Assembly: GCF_022201045.2 (NCBI RefSeq)
Contig: NC_068557.1
Location: forward strand, 21,987,501 to 22,051,500
Direction: 5' to 3'
Length of the DNA: 64,000 bases
Origin: Citrus sinensis
Taxonomy: Eukaryota > Streptophyta > Magnoliopsida > Sapindales > Rutaceae
This document shows positions 1 through 11,939 of this stretch, piece after piece. Under the pieces are notes generated by a model. That model was not told the DNA's origin. It ran no database searches and saw only the letters and a list, made by a program, of their open reading frames with translations. The position numbers and the translations under genes were made by a program. How positions within the stretch are numbered: position 1 is the first letter of the stretch; each line of letters starts with the position of its first letter.

Positions 1-82
1 GATCAAGATTCAAAGAGGCTTTAAAACAAACCCAAATGAAGAAGAATAAAATAATGAAAGAGAGAAAATTAAAAAAGAGTAC

Positions 83-130
83 CTGCTTGACCCAGTTGAT
101 GGCGGATTCGTCTAAGCCTTCAGTGAACAT
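83..130 (-). CDS. First coding exon of an unidentified gene leaving the window on the left
   Basis: On the minus strand an ATG at 130-128 opens 16 codons (MFTEGLDESAINWVKQ) that end exactly at a GT donor (GTACTC, 82-77). The intron then runs off the left edge. The ATG lies in a short leader rich in CT and TTTCTC, and upstream sequence (131-240) reads like a 5' untranslated region. The peptide has no signal or motif that I can assign. I do not recognise the family. The evidence is the clean ATG, codon run and splice donor, so a true gene start is likely but not proven. Confidence 0.5.
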
Positions 131-240
131 TGTTACAGAGAAAGTGACGTCGTGAAATGCAAGATCGTGAAAGTCAGATAAATTTTGAGGCTTTGAGCTT
201 AGGGGAGAAAGATGGAGCGTTAATGGCTGAGCTGTGTGGG

Positions 241-2217
241 CGAGCTGTCGGTTTTAAATGTTAACGGCTAGTTTTGAATTTCTTGATTGCTTGTAAACAG
301 ACCCCTTTTTAGCCCATTAATTATTGCATAATATTTTATTATGGAATGATTTAGGACTTTTGTTTAATTATTTATTTTAGTGATATTTACTAAGTGGTTG
401 AAGTGGTTTCTTCTTTAATACTATATCGAGAAAAAGAAAATCTTTCCTTTAATGCACTAATTATTAATGTTCTTTTTTAAGTATATAACTTAAAATTCTA
501 AAATTTTGACCAAAATCTTTATATATCCTAAATTGGTAAGAATTCAATTGAAGATATCTGTAAGATACAATTTACAGTATACGAATAGAATTGGGTATCA
601 GAGTATCATGTATTGAATCATAAAATTGCATGTTATGTTAGTAAGGAAATTGCAGTCAACTATTAAATCACAAAATCTATTCAAAGTCTCATCATGGACC
701 TGAATATTAATTATTGCTGGACATGATTGAGAATGCACTCGATTTTTATATTAATTATACCAAAAAAAAAAAACCATAAAAGGTAAATGTTATATTTATT
801 ATTGAGTTCCAAATTTTGATTGAACTTTAACGAACGTGAAGCAAAATTAAAGACAGTCTCAACTCTCAATAGTACTAACCTTGGATCCTAATCATGATGG
901 CACGGGATTTTTAACTAAAAAAAGAATTATTGTACGTAATTTAATACCTTTTTTATTTCTTGTCTAGGTGATGGTGAAACAAATATTATACTTAAGAAAT
1001 TTCGCTATTTATAAGTAAATTCAGTTCATTCTGACCTAAGATCCATCATAAAAGAATTATTCAGATAGGACATTAGTATATCTAATAGCAAAATAAAATA
1101 TAATGTTGCAGAAAGTTGTTTAGTGCGGATGTTCTAATATAATATCTTGAATTTGTTAAAGTTCCGAACAATTATTAAACTATATAGTTTAATAGTATAA
1201 TAATATAATGCTATTAAACCATAAAACTTAATAGATTTCTCAAATTTTAACAAAGTTTAGGATTTTAGACTATATATATATATATATATATTGAGATCTT
1301 GAAATTTATTAAAGTCTGAAGAAGCTATTAAACCATATGGTTTAATATCATTGTGTCATTGTACTATTAAATTATGAAGTTTCACAGACATTACAATATT
1401 AAACTATATGGCTTAACAATTTTTTCAAATTTTAACAAATCTAAAATTCTAAATTGGAATATTTCTAAAATATATACACACACGCACACATTGATCCGGT
1501 TCAATGGATATAATGAGTTCACGCAGGTCTTTATTGTTTAACCTCCTCTAATTAACTACACATTTAAAGCCTGTTCACAAATTGACAAACATACATAACA
1601 ATCCATACCCAACAACTAAAGCCTTGTTTGGCGCTAGAGATTTTTGCATTCAAAACGAAAACGAATGATAAATAATCAATTGTCTTCTACTGTATGTTCA
1701 CGAATGTTAAAGTTACGAACATATTATCACTGGGATTTTTTATTTTTTTTAAAAGCACTTTTACATTGAGATATAATAAGATATGATGAAACTGATAAAG
1801 GAAAATGGAACAAAACTGATAAAGGAAAATGGAACAAAAATTAAGGCCAGCTGAAACGAGGCTTCCACGTTTCCATACATGCAACAATGGAAACAAATAC
1901 AGAGGATGTGTGTCCATTTTTCATGATGGTGACTCACTGCCAAAAAAGCAGTCACAGCCAGTGTCACATTGTCAAATTGGCTCTCCGTACGATGTATTTC
2001 TGAACCCACTTATCAAAATTTGCACACTCTCACTTCTCATTTGCCACTCACTAGTGAGGCTTAGCTAGCTAGCTTTGCCCAATTTCAACTTCCTCGGTTT
2101 CGTCTCCTCTTTGTCACAGTTTCAGCTTCCATTCTCACTCTCTACACATACAGAAGAACCCATTGGTCTCTATTTTTGTCTGATTCTATCCTTTATTACA
2201 CCAAGTCTAAGTTTATC
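241..2217. other. AT-rich intergenic DNA with a degenerate direct duplication
   Basis: No gene is supported here. About 1120-1272 and 1292-1455 share diverged blocks built around the palindrome ATTAAACCATATGGTTTAAT and the phrase CAAATTTTAACAAA, separated by a (TA)n microsatellite (about 1271-1291). A short CA tract follows near 1480. The last 300 bases become pyrimidine-rich, as expected for the promoter and leader of the downstream transcription factor gene. Confidence 0.6.
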
Positions 2218-2280
2218 ATGAAGTGGACCCCACGAAACGTTTTTCCTTTGTGGGGTCAATTGTATTTGCATAGATCGTAA
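2218..2280 (+). promoter_or_regulatory. Upstream ORF (20 codons) before the GARP gene
   Basis: An ATG at 2218 opens a 20-residue frame starting MKWTPRN and ending in TAA at 2278-2280, 59 bases before the main ATG at 2340. If the transcript starts upstream, for instance in the CT-rich stretch around 2080-2170, ribosomes would meet this ORF first. It does not overlap the main frame. The transcript start is not visible in sequence, so its presence in the mRNA is an inference. Confidence 0.4.
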
Positions 2281-2300
2281 TCAACTGTCGTTGTTGTTAT

Positions 2301-2306
2301 ATGTAA
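2301..2306 (+). promoter_or_regulatory. Minimal AUG-stop uORF (ATGTAA)
   Basis: The hexamer ATGTAA lies 33 bases before the main ATG at 2340. An AUG followed directly by UAA is the minimal upstream ORF that stalls ribosomes in boron-responsive plant leaders such as that of NIP5;1. The same bases read ATGTAAGT, which includes a GTAAGT splice-donor consensus, so this could instead be a donor of a leader intron. Function is inference only. Confidence 0.3.
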
Positions 2307-2339
2307 GTCTTGGTTTTGCGGGGGTGTAAAATTGAAGAA

Positions 2340-5300
2340 ATGGATTCAGAAAATATGTTGATGAAGCAAAATCAATGTGAATATGGTAGTAGTAGAGGGA
2401 AAGTTGTTGTTGATGGTTATAATTGGTCTTCAGAAGAGAGCCTTCTGAATTGGGTCGATAATACATTGAAGCTTGTTACACAAGAAATCGAAGGTCCTCC
2501 GAGTCCTGGTAAAATTCATGGCGGTTCTGTTGTTGCTGAGAAAGTAGAAGGACAAAGGAAGGGAAAGCAGGTGATAATTGAGCAGCAGCAGCCGCCTCCT
2601 AAAGAAAAGCTTCCTGTTCATCTTTTTACTACCCAGTTCAAGCATCGCCTTAGATGGACTCCATTACTTCATGCTCGTTTTGTTGAGGCTCTTAATGAGC
2701 TTGGTGGACCTGATAGTCAGTAACCCTTTCTCTTGCATATCATGAATTTTGTTTTTATTTTGATAATCTAGTCGTTTCAGGATAGTGTTATTTTGTTTGC
2801 CAACTTTGTGCTTAATCAAATGGTTATCAAAAGCATTTCTGAAAGTGGTTGCTTTGATTTCATGTTTATGATTTGCTTTGCTTGTCTATTCAATTAGATC
2901 TTAATCTGCATGTGTTGCTTTGTACACAGAGATGGTGTGAAGATTTTGTCATATTCATGTTCATAAGCATATCCAGTGCTTTATTTCTCTGGATGTGTGG
3001 GTAATCCAGTGCTTTGTGTGTCTGTAATGTATTTGTTTTCAAAAACAACTGTGGCTGCATATAGCACTTTGATGTGCTTATGACATCATCTTCAAAGAAC
3101 AATCAGGTCAAATATTTTAGAAAACTTTTAGAATCTAAGACAGCATGATCTGATTATTTTATAAATATAAAATAAAGGAACCTTTTATATTTGCTTAGCT
3201 TATCCCCTCATGTCCAAGTTGCTAATACTACTCAATTTGGGCAGCTAATACTCTTCTACGCTCAAGGCATAAAGGCATCACTGTCCTCAATTATTTTTTC
3301 TTGGAGTACACATGAAAAGCAACCCTTATTACTTGTGACAGTAATGTCTGTTCAGCTTCACAGCACTTAACTGCCTTTGAACATAAATGGCATGTCAAAA
3401 GTACTTTTAACGGTAATCTGGGAAGTATGTGCTTCTTGATGTCTGCTGACGAAGTGTTTGTCGGATTAGTAAAAGTACTGACTATCTTGGTTGTTAATGC
3501 TGATTAAAGCTTTGTCCCGTTTGTAAAGTACTTATTGTGTTTGATTGTTGCTGATGAATTTTTTGTCAGATTAGTGAATGTATTTAGTTTCCTACTCTTC
3601 TGCCATAATAAATTGCAGGAAGACTGTTTATTGTTTGCCAAGTGCTGGACACAAGTGTCAGTTGTCATGTTCTAGAGGATTTACTTTATGTGTTTGTTAT
3701 AGCATATATTCGTCTTCTTTGAATCATGTTTGTCGTATGACATTTATGCATTTGTCGGCTTCTAAAGCACTTTAAACATGGTTTAATGACAATAAATATG
3801 TTTTGCGATTCAGCATGGGTTTCGTCACTGAAAATCTGGTTTTTCAGTAGTTTGCAGATGGTAATATGATACCAACAATATTGATGTGTTACACTAAATA
3901 AGTGCAGTTTATACTTGAATTTGTGCTTATTCACTTTTGTAATAAATGTTCCCTGCATTTCTTGTAGTGTTTATGCGATGATGAATGTATTTGCTATCTG
4001 ATTAACTATTTTCCTTTTACAGAAAAGTTACAGATCTTTCAGAGATTATGTAGTAGTGGAAATATTAATGCAGTTTCCTTCAACTGTAGAATTTCAGAAT
4101 TTCTGAGATTATCTTGTCAAGACAGGAAATGACATAATTACAGATGTATGACCAGATGAGAGTTAGAATTAGGACTTGATGGTACAAGATATAGAAACTT
4201 ACTATTTAATTTCTTGCCGTCATTTTCTTGAATCCTCAGGTTATGTTTATTTGTTTGATTACCTCTTGATGCTATACTCAGAAATCACTATGTTCCACAA
4301 TCGACATATCCCTCAACAACCTGCTAATATGAGTAGATTTTCAATTGAAAGCCCTTACAATAATCATGTTGGCTAATGACTTGCATTGCAATGTTCTTTT
4401 GAAGTGGTTTGATCATGGTATCTATCTCAATGTTATATCACTTATTGTATTCGTACTAGTCATATTATTTTCTATATTTTGATTGTGATAATGTATCATG
4501 TAAATTCATATGAAATGTTTGCAGAAGTAACTCCAAAACGTCTTTTGGATGCCATAGGAATTGAAGGGCTCAAGCTTCACCACATTAAAAGCCATCTGCA
4601 GGTGTGTCTTCATTATTATATCTGGCTGCCATTTAGCAGCAAACTCCTATTATTAGATGTTCGCCATTTTCATTTTACCACCAACAAGTAATATTTGGTG
4701 TATCACAGAAGTACAGAAAGGGGAAGGTCACAGTGAAGGAGTTGCCATCTAAGATTTGTAAGTTTCATTTTCACTTCTACTTGTTTTGTTTGAAATTTTA
4801 ATGTTATTAGTGGCTAAAATTTAAAGCATAGTGATAATCAATAAACGATATACATAGCCTTTAATAGGGTGTTAATGTTTGAGTGAACAATATATTTTTC
4901 AATACCATGGACTAAAAGGTACCACAGTTTCTCAGCTGTCTGCAGGATCGGGCATTGGTTCTTTTACGAGCAACCATTCACTCGGAGCATATGGATATAA
5001 AAAGTATATAGCTATCTGTTCATAAAACCGCTTATTCTGCTTTAGTTAATGGTATCATTTCCTTGGTACGTAAGCTAACTATTAGTTTGTGTAATGGGAT
5101 TGGCAATTTGGCATGACAGCTTCAAAGGCAAAGGGAAAGACAACGAAGTCAAGAAAACCTATAAAATGCCTAAGGATTGTCAGGGACAGCTCTATCTGAA
5201 ACTCCAGGTAACTTAATTACTTGGTTTGGTAATTAATGAGTGACAAATCTATTTGCTATTACAAACATGTATGTTCTCATAATGGGTTTCAGTTTTTGGT

Positions 5301-6435
5301 GTCAGGAATTAACTTTGATTAATTAGCCTTCAAGGTTGGAAATTTGAATGGAGAAGTTTGTTCATAACATGGATCTTCTATTAAGTAATTTCCAGTTTTC
5401 TGGTGTCACACTACCCACACAAAGAGCAAAATAACTTAAATAATTTCTGAAAATACATAACACACGTTAAGATCCTGTAGAAAGTGAAATTCCAAAACTT
5501 ATCTGTTAACAACGTATGAATTTGTTTCTGTTTCATACTAAAGCTAGTACTGTGTAGGCTAAGAAATATTGTCAATATCTCAGGCTGAAACATGTAGAAA
5601 ATTGTCAAATGGCCTGACACAAGAAACTGGTGAGAAGCTTGTTAATCAACATAAAGAAAGAGCAGATTCAGATGTCGAAGGTGCCGGTATGTCAAAGCAG
5701 GCAACAACACCTTCTTCCAATTCCATCCCAGAGACTAAACACCCTAAAAATAGCACACCTGACAAAATGAGAGAGTGTATCGGCCTTCAAAGGATAATTA
5801 GTAGCTCTGCTAGTTCGCAGTCCCAGAAAGTTGACCATTCTGCAACAGCAGGCTTTATTGATTCACAGGGGCACGCATTCCCTTATAATTCCACCGGTGC
5901 TGTCAATGTGCATGCTTTGCTGCCGAATGAAGTTCATGCTTCTCAAGCCCAGAGTGCAACAGATCCAAGTACAGTTTATTCTGCAACCAATGGATTCTTT
6001 CCTTCAAATGTGAATTATTCGAAGAACATGGCATATCTGAAAGACTTCCAGCCCCAGAGTGTAAGCTTTAGTTCATCTCAGAATGCATCATATGATTATC
6101 AACCTCAGAGTGGTTCTTTTAATTTTCAAGCCCAGAATGCATGTTATGATTATTATCAGCCTCAGAGTGCAGCTAACAGTAACCAGCTTCGGGATGAAGT
6201 TTTCGAATGTCTGCCTCAGGCTGCAGCTTATGGCTACCAGCCCCAGAATACTGCTTATTCTGCACCCAATAATTTGCCAACTTCAAAGGGGCATTTTTCA
6301 GAAACTGCGTATCTGAATGACTTGAATGCAGCACTTGCAGCGATAGAGAACAAAAGCCTGGAGACAATTAACTTCGACCCTGTTAACGCCCTTATTGATT
6401 GGGACAATCTTGAGATAAATACTCAAGACAAATGA
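2340..6435 (+). CDS. GARP/G2-like Myb-type transcription factor (505 aa)
   Basis: Six coding exons: 2340-2715, 4525-4601, 4709-4757, 4928-5003, 5120-5207 and 5584-6435. Phases close to give 505 residues. The GARP (B-motif, single Myb-like) DNA-binding domain spans about residues 107-160: FKHRLRWTPLLHARFVEAL, then LGGPDKVTPKRLLDAIG, then the diagnostic SHLQKYR helix. It is split by introns after GGPD and after SHLQ. An acidic N-terminus precedes it. The long last exon is Ser/Gln/Asn-rich with repeated YxPQ motifs, like a transactivation region. I see no receiver domain and no clear MYB-CC coiled coil, so it is neither a type-B response regulator nor a typical PHR1-type factor. The ATG at 2340 is the first in frame. 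A nuclear DNA-binding role is secure from the domain; the target pathway is unknown. Confidence 0.85.
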
Positions 6436-7335
6436 CTTTAGCTGCAAATTGAAAGAGCAAAGTGGCCACATGGAATCACTAGCCTCCCGACAATGAAACA
6501 ACAAACTGACTTGTTAACGCTTGGATTTGGAGCTTCACCCCTCAGGTTTCACCTTCTCTCCATCATAATAGAGTAAATACAACTAAACTTGTCTGTATGT
6601 AGATAAAGAGAGAAAAAGAAAAAAAAAAAAGGGACGCGTGGACTTGCATACACAGAGTTTCCGCTTAAACTTTTGTTTTGCGCCGGTGTTGTGTTCCCGG
6701 CTCAACTGCTCATAATAGACCAAATACAGTTTTTTAACTACAACGAGGTTGCCTCATCTAAAGTGTTATGGTTGGAACTTGGGAGTACTTTTGTGTTTTG
6801 CGTCCTGCTTTTTTGACACATCCTATAGGCACTGCCTGACAAGCACTTTGAGATTACTTCAGACGCTTAATGAAAGCACTTAGACGCTTAATGAAAGCTT
6901 TTGATGCTTATTTAACTTCATAAAACAAATGTACGATTCAATGATCATTGCTTTTACCCTCCACATTCAGCGAGATTTACCAATTTCTATTAAAAAAAAT
7001 TTATAAAGCTGAATCGATGTCCAAACATATAAAGATATAAAGAAAAAGACTATTTAAATTCTCTTCAATGATAAAGCTAACGAAAGTACAAGGAGAGCAA
7101 AACCAACAAATTACAATTTTGTAGAACAGTCAATGTAAACTGAGAGAGGTAATCCAAAATGATGCTCAAAAGTAGTAAAATAGGAAAAACAAGAACAACA
7201 ATATAGGGGAATGAGACAGCATATCATAATCTCTAAATCTATCAAAAGGAAGGCTGAACCAAGAAAACTCCCTCTTCCTACGTACTGGAGTCTTCTCTAC
7301 CTGGTCGATGAAGATTGATTCACAAACACAATTTT
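6436..7335. other. Convergent 3' regions of the GARP and TM9SF genes
   Basis: No open frame of interest. It should hold the 3' untranslated regions and polyadenylation signals of the two convergent genes. A short near-perfect duplication (GACGCTTAATGAAAGC, twice at about 6865-6898) is the only local structure noticed. Confidence 0.6.
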
Positions 7336-9306
7336 TCAGTCAATCTTTACAGACGAGAAAAGGTAATGGACGAAGTAAAAAGACGTAAGGAAGCCAATGG
7401 TGCCGGTTGCCAACATGATTGCGACTGCCATGATTAATGAATAACCAAGATATAGTAGAGCAGAGACGGGTCCACTCAAACTCTGCAGGTCAAATACCAA
7501 ATAGTTGATAGAGTACAGGAACACATACAGTGCAACTGATCCTGAAGCAAAGAAAGCCTTCCACCACCAACGCCAATCCTCCACACAAAGATGCATGTAT
7601 GTTAGGACCACAGACACTTCAGCGCAAACAACAACCAGCAACAAAAGAACTATCAGCAGAAAACCAAAGACATAATAGAACCTTCCCAGCCAAATGCTAG
7701 AAAGAATGAAGAAAAGTTCTATAAAGAGGGTTCCAAACGGAAGGGTTCCTGCACCAAGCACAAGAAGCCATGATGGATATTTGCGAGCAGGAATTTCCCT
7801 GGGAATCTGGTTGGTTCGCACAGGATATGTTATTTCCTCAGCTCGTGTCCCAAAGAATCCACCCAAGAGAGTAAGTGGCACAGAAATGCAGAACCAGAGG
7901 GACAAGAGCACAAAATATAAGGAAATGGGAAGAGCACTGGTACTCTTACTGCCCCAAAGAACGAAATTTAATACTGTTAGGATAACAAAGACAATTCCAG
8001 GGAAGAAGCATGCAGCAGACCAGGCAACTGATCTCCACCCTTCAGAAGTTCCCTTGATTGTTCTCCACATTCGTACAGCAACATAACCAGCAGCAATACC
8101 CAAGAAAAGAAAAAGAAATATCATTCCTGTCAGTAACATTCCACGTGAAGCAGGTGACATGAAACCCAAGGCTGCAAATATGATAGTGACAATTGCCATC
8201 CCTGTAATCTGAACACCATCTCCAACCATCACACAAAGAAGCTTTGGATGATCTGGTTCTCTAAACACATCACCCACAACAAGCTTCCACCCAGAAAGCT
8301 CCTCATTCATCTGTGCTTGAGCTTCTTTGTCCAACTCCTCATACCTTGTCAAATCCCTCCTCACAGTCCTCAAGAAAATGACAAAAACTATACCGGCAAG
8401 GAAAAATATCACCATCAGAGAATTGAGGATTGAGAACCAGTGTACACGAGCACCTTCCATCTTCAAATAAGCATCCCATCGAGAAGGCCATCTTATATTG
8501 CTCTTCACGAATTCAACCTCATAAGTGAAGGAAATCCTCTCTTGCTCCCTTATAATTTGAGACTTGTCAAGCTCCGAGGGGCACTTCACAGATGTAATAT
8601 TGTCATACATGTGGAGTTTTGTCATGACTTCCGGATCATACTTAACACTGCATGGAACAACCTCAAAACCGACAATCTCATATCCAGATGCTTTCTTATC
8701 ATCAGCTTCAGAAATCACACCCATACCTTCTTCCCCAGTACCAATAATCTCAACGCCACTCCCTTTATACTCGTGAACCAAAACAGTGAACTTTAGATGA
8801 TTGATAATGTAATCATCATTACTATTACCCGGAGTGTACCCAACGGGGAAACCCGTCCACTGAATGCTAACCCCATTTTGCTTTGCATACCTCATCACAG
8901 GCAAGTTATCCAAAATCATATTCACTTGATACAAATCACGAGTCCTTTGTTTCAAAAGCTTAACTTCATTCTCACTCAATGGGGTCGTTATGCAAAGAAA
9001 TAAAGTTTCGTTCTTATTTATCCGAAACCTATACGGAGAGTTATCAATCTGATCTCCCATAAGCAATTCCCCAAGATTCTCTGCGCTTTTCTTGACCCCA
9101 CGAAGTGGTTTACAATAAGGCAAGCTATAGTAGCTAAATGGAAGCTCGGTCTCAATAGACGTTAACGAATTAACTTTGGTATCTATAGGTTCCCCATTCG
9201 AATACGTGTGCATGTAACTTCCAGGCAAATAAAACCCATTGCAAACTTGCCCAAACAGAACCGCAAACAAAAAAGCCCAAAGAATCATGGATATTTTTTC
9301 TCTCAT
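7336..9306 (-). CDS. Transmembrane 9 superfamily member (EMP70/TMN family, 656 aa)
   Basis: A single uninterrupted 656-codon frame, as is usual for plant TMN genes. The first ATG is at 9306; a longer frame exists only by using GTG. A signal peptide (about residues 1-24, ending VCNG) precedes FYLPGSYMHTY, the typical mature start of the family. A lumenal domain of about 270 residues follows, then nine hydrophobic segments with the conserved MVGDGVQITGM, RMWRTIKGTSEGWRS and YMHLCVEDWRWWWKAF regions. The C-terminus FSSVKID fits the KXD/E Golgi-retention, COPI-binding signal of this family. The lumenal segments look closest to Arabidopsis TMN11/TMN12 (At4g12650 group) from memory. TM9SF proteins are Golgi/endosome membrane proteins with a role in trafficking of membrane proteins; the precise cargo is not known here. 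Confidence 0.93.
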   Translation of the reverse strand: MREKISMILWAFLFAVLFGQVCNGFYLPGSYMHTYSNGEPIDTKVNSLTSIETELPFSYYSLPYCKPLRGVKKSAENLGELLMGDQIDNSPYRFRINKNETLFLCITTPLSENEVKLLKQRTRDLYQVNMILDNLPVMRYAKQNGVSIQWTGFPVGYTPGNSNDDYIINHLKFTVLVHEYKGSGVEIIGTGEEGMGVISEADDKKASGYEIVGFEVVPCSVKYDPEVMTKLHMYDNITSVKCPSELDKSQIIREQERISFTYEVEFVKSNIRWPSRWDAYLKMEGARVHWFSILNSLMVIFFLAGIVFVIFLRTVRRDLTRYEELDKEAQAQMNEELSGWKLVVGDVFREPDHPKLLCVMVGDGVQITGMAIVTIIFAALGFMSPASRGMLLTGMIFLFLFLGIAAGYVAVRMWRTIKGTSEGWRSVAWSAACFFPGIVFVILTVLNFVLWGSKSTSALPISLYFVLLSLWFCISVPLTLLGGFFGTRAEEITYPVRTNQIPREIPARKYPSWLLVLGAGTLPFGTLFIELFFILSSIWLGRFYYVFGFLLIVLLLLVVVCAEVSVVLTYMHLCVEDWRWWWKAFFASGSVALYVFLYSINYLVFDLQSLSGPVSALLYLGYSLIMAVAIMLATGTIGFLTSFYFVHYLFSSVKID

Positions 9307-10138
9307 CTTCAAATATCCAAACACTGCCTCGCTGTCTTCTAATCTACCTTAATATCATACGAATTCAACACCAAATCTACATTTATCAAACATAACTTCG
9401 TCAGTATTTGCACAACATTTCCTTCAAACAAACCAAAGATTCAACTCTAAGCAATCAAAAATAAATCAACAAGAAGTTCATTTCGAATTCTCTAATACAT
9501 AGATCCATTAAACGACACGTCGTATTCAGTCACATCAAATAAAAAGGGGATTAAAAAAAGAACAATATAGATCAAGCTTCAAGACACAGCAAAAATTATG
9601 AATGAAAATAATCATATAACTCGTGAAAGCTCATAAGACACGCAATTAATCAAACATTCCAATGAAAATACGCAAGAATTGAGGGTACCTGAAGCAGATC
9701 TGAAGAAATGAATTTGGGTCGGGGATAGATCTGGGAGGATCCGAGCGCGTGAAAAGGAAGCAGAACTTTACGTTCTTGTTTAATCTTTTGGTGTGATTCT
9801 TCCGAGAGCGAACAAGAACATGGACCGGGATTTTATATATTATCTGAATATGAATTGATTTGAGTAGTAATTAAGAAAGGAAAAGAAAATGAGAAATGCA
9901 TGGTTATAATAAAATAAAATTTTTATTCTTTTAAACTGGGGTTCTCGTCGGTTTAGGTTAAATTTAGTCACGAATCCGCTAATGAATGCAAAATGAACAA
10001 TCATTAAGTAGTTGGGCCTTATGGACCCAAAATATAAAGGCTCGTCCCGTTTGTAGATGAAATTACGTGAATAACCCGGTCCATGTTCCTATTAGTCGAA
10101 ATTTTGAAAAATCTCCGACGGTGAATTGAATTGATCCG
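9307..10138. promoter_or_regulatory. Divergent promoter region with a leader intron for the TM9SF gene
   Basis: This lies between the minus-strand TM9SF gene and the plus-strand RCC1 gene. A strong minus-strand donor (CTTCAG/GTACCC, exon side starting at 9689) suggests a 5' untranslated exon at about 9689-9830 followed by a leader intron reaching close to the ATG. Such leader introns are common in plant TMN genes. The acceptor cannot be fixed from sequence. From about 9830 to 10080 the DNA is AT-rich and promoter-like for both directions. Confidence 0.45.
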
Positions 10139-11939
10139 ATGCGGTTACTCAAAAGTGTAGTGCATAATCACGTAAATGTCCTCACTAGTCGAATATTCAT
10201 GAGGAGCGCCAGTGGCACGGCGGTGATGAGCTTCGGTGACGGAAGCCAAGGAGCTTTAGGTCTGCCGACGTCGCTGACGGGCGTTGGCGGCGACGCCTAC
10301 GAGCCCACTCGAGTTCCTGGTCTTCCCTCCGATGTTACTAGTGTTAGTGCTGGTCACTACCACTCCCTCGCCGTCACTAATAATGGAGCCGTCTGGGCGT
10401 GGGGCCGAAACAACGAGGTTCAGCTGGGGCGAGGAGCTCTTGAGTCCAGGTCAGCATTTGTTAATTCTTGTTTACGAGTTTGTTATCGGCACGCCCAAGT
10501 GTTTGTCTTTAGACCTGAACGAGTTTTAAGAGCTCACGATCGTTGACTGTGATGGGAAAGAAACGAAAATGCTTTGAATGCACGTTTGGCAACTGCAAAT
10601 GTAGAATATTTTGTAGGTTTAATTGAAAACTTTCATTCCTTCAATGATCTTAATGAATTCTTCTTAGCTGGTGTTGTACACTTTTACATAAGAGGTAATT
10701 AATGAGTAGAAAGTTTCGATTATGAGCAGAGCCACATGGAATGATCCGAAGAGAGTAGAAGGGTTGGATCAGGTAAATGTTTGTGCTGCATTTGCATCTG
10801 GTGTTGTCTCTTCAGCCATTGGAGATGATGGCAGTTTGTGGGTTTGGGGAAAGTCAAAACGTGGGCAGCTTGGTCTCGGGAAAGATATCACAGAGGCCAT
10901 TGTACCCTCAAGAGTCGAGGCACTTGCTGGAGAAAAGATTGTCAAGGTGGGCTTCTATGCTTAAGGTAGAAACTCCTAGCAGCACATGCTCCATTTGCAC
11001 ATAGAATGCTTGGATTCAATTATAATGCCATTTTGGAAATTTATTTTATCTTCTTTGATAGGTATCATTTGGTTGGGGTCATGCTCTTGCACAGACTGAG
11101 GATGGGAAATTGTTTGGTTGGGGTTATTCAGCTGATGGTAGGATAGGCAATCTTGGGAAAGCTTTAGAGAGCTCTCCACTAGATTCAAATATAGATAGAT
11201 CTTCTGAAAGTGACCAAGAAATCTCGAGTTCAACTATTGAAAAAGCTCAGAAACTGGTTTCGGAAGGAATGGAGAAGGAGAAATATATGCCTATAATCTG
11301 GGAACCTTTTCTTGTGGAAGGTGTTGAAGTTGTAGACATTGCGTGTGGATTTGATCATTCCTTGGTTCTTGGCCGTAAGTAATACTTATGTAAATTTAAA
11401 TTCCTTTAGTCATGTAGATATACAAGCATGTTTATTCCCATTGTCCGGTTTCAGGTAATGGCGTCCTATTAAGCTGTGGGAGCAATGTATATGGTCAGTT
11501 GGGCAGAGAGAAACAAGACATGGGAATGTTCCCAGTTGATATTAACTTCCATCCTGTGTCTATATCATCAGGCCTCGGCCATTCTTTGGCAATTTGCGAA
11601 GTACGATCGTCTAATGTTACAGGAGGTGCAAGAGGCATTGTTTCTTGGGGATGGAACCGGAGTTCTCAGCTGGGAAGAATGGGACCAGATAATGTGCCTC
11701 TGGTGGTTGAGGGATTGGAAGGCGAAAGTGTTGCGTCAGTGTCAGGAGGGCGTGCGCATTCCATGGCTCTCACTTCAATGGGAGAGGTTTGGACATGGGG
11801 TTTCGGCAAAAATGGCAGGCTTGGTTTAGGAAGTTCTAGTGATGAAGCTGAACCAATGTTGCTTGATTGTTTAGAGGGTTGTGAAGTTTTACAAGCTGTC
11901 TCAGGTTTTGATCATAATTTACTGCTGGTAGCTGATTGA
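10139..11939 (+). CDS. RCC1-repeat (beta-propeller) protein, 441 aa
   Basis: Four coding exons: 10139-10449, 10730-10946, 11062-11374 and 11455-11939; phases close at 441 residues. Seven RCC1-type blades are visible through their WG.N..GQLG-like cores: MSFGDGSQGALGL, VWAWGRNNEVQLG, LWVWGKSKRGQLG, LFGWGYSADGRIG, LLSCGSNVYGQLG, IVSWGWNRSSQLG and VWTWGFGKNGRLG. Each is followed by the GxxHSLAL-type strand. The family contains exchange factors, UVR8 and organelle RCC1-like splicing factors. I see no reason to call this UVR8, because its GWRHT tryptophan motifs are absent. The first 20 residues are basic and hydroxylated, without acidic residues, and could be an organellar presequence. A second in-frame ATG at 10199 would remove it. 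Function is therefore open. Confidence 0.85.

Noticed and set aside
1687-2068. Overlapping 76-82 codon frames on both strands
   Set aside because: They overlap one another, lack any family motif and lie in the promoter/leader of the GARP gene.
2716-2723. GARP exon 1 ending at the GTAACC site
   Set aside because: It breaks the frame of the DNA-binding domain. The GTCAGT donor at 2716 gives the expected GGPDKVTPKR.
4946-5003. GARP exon 4 starting at 4946 after TCTGCAG
   Set aside because: Joining there to exon 3 creates an immediate TGA. The acceptor at 4927 keeps the frame through exon 5.
7694-9003. Plus-strand frames of 60-130 codons
   Set aside because: They are antisense shadows of the intact TM9SF coding sequence.
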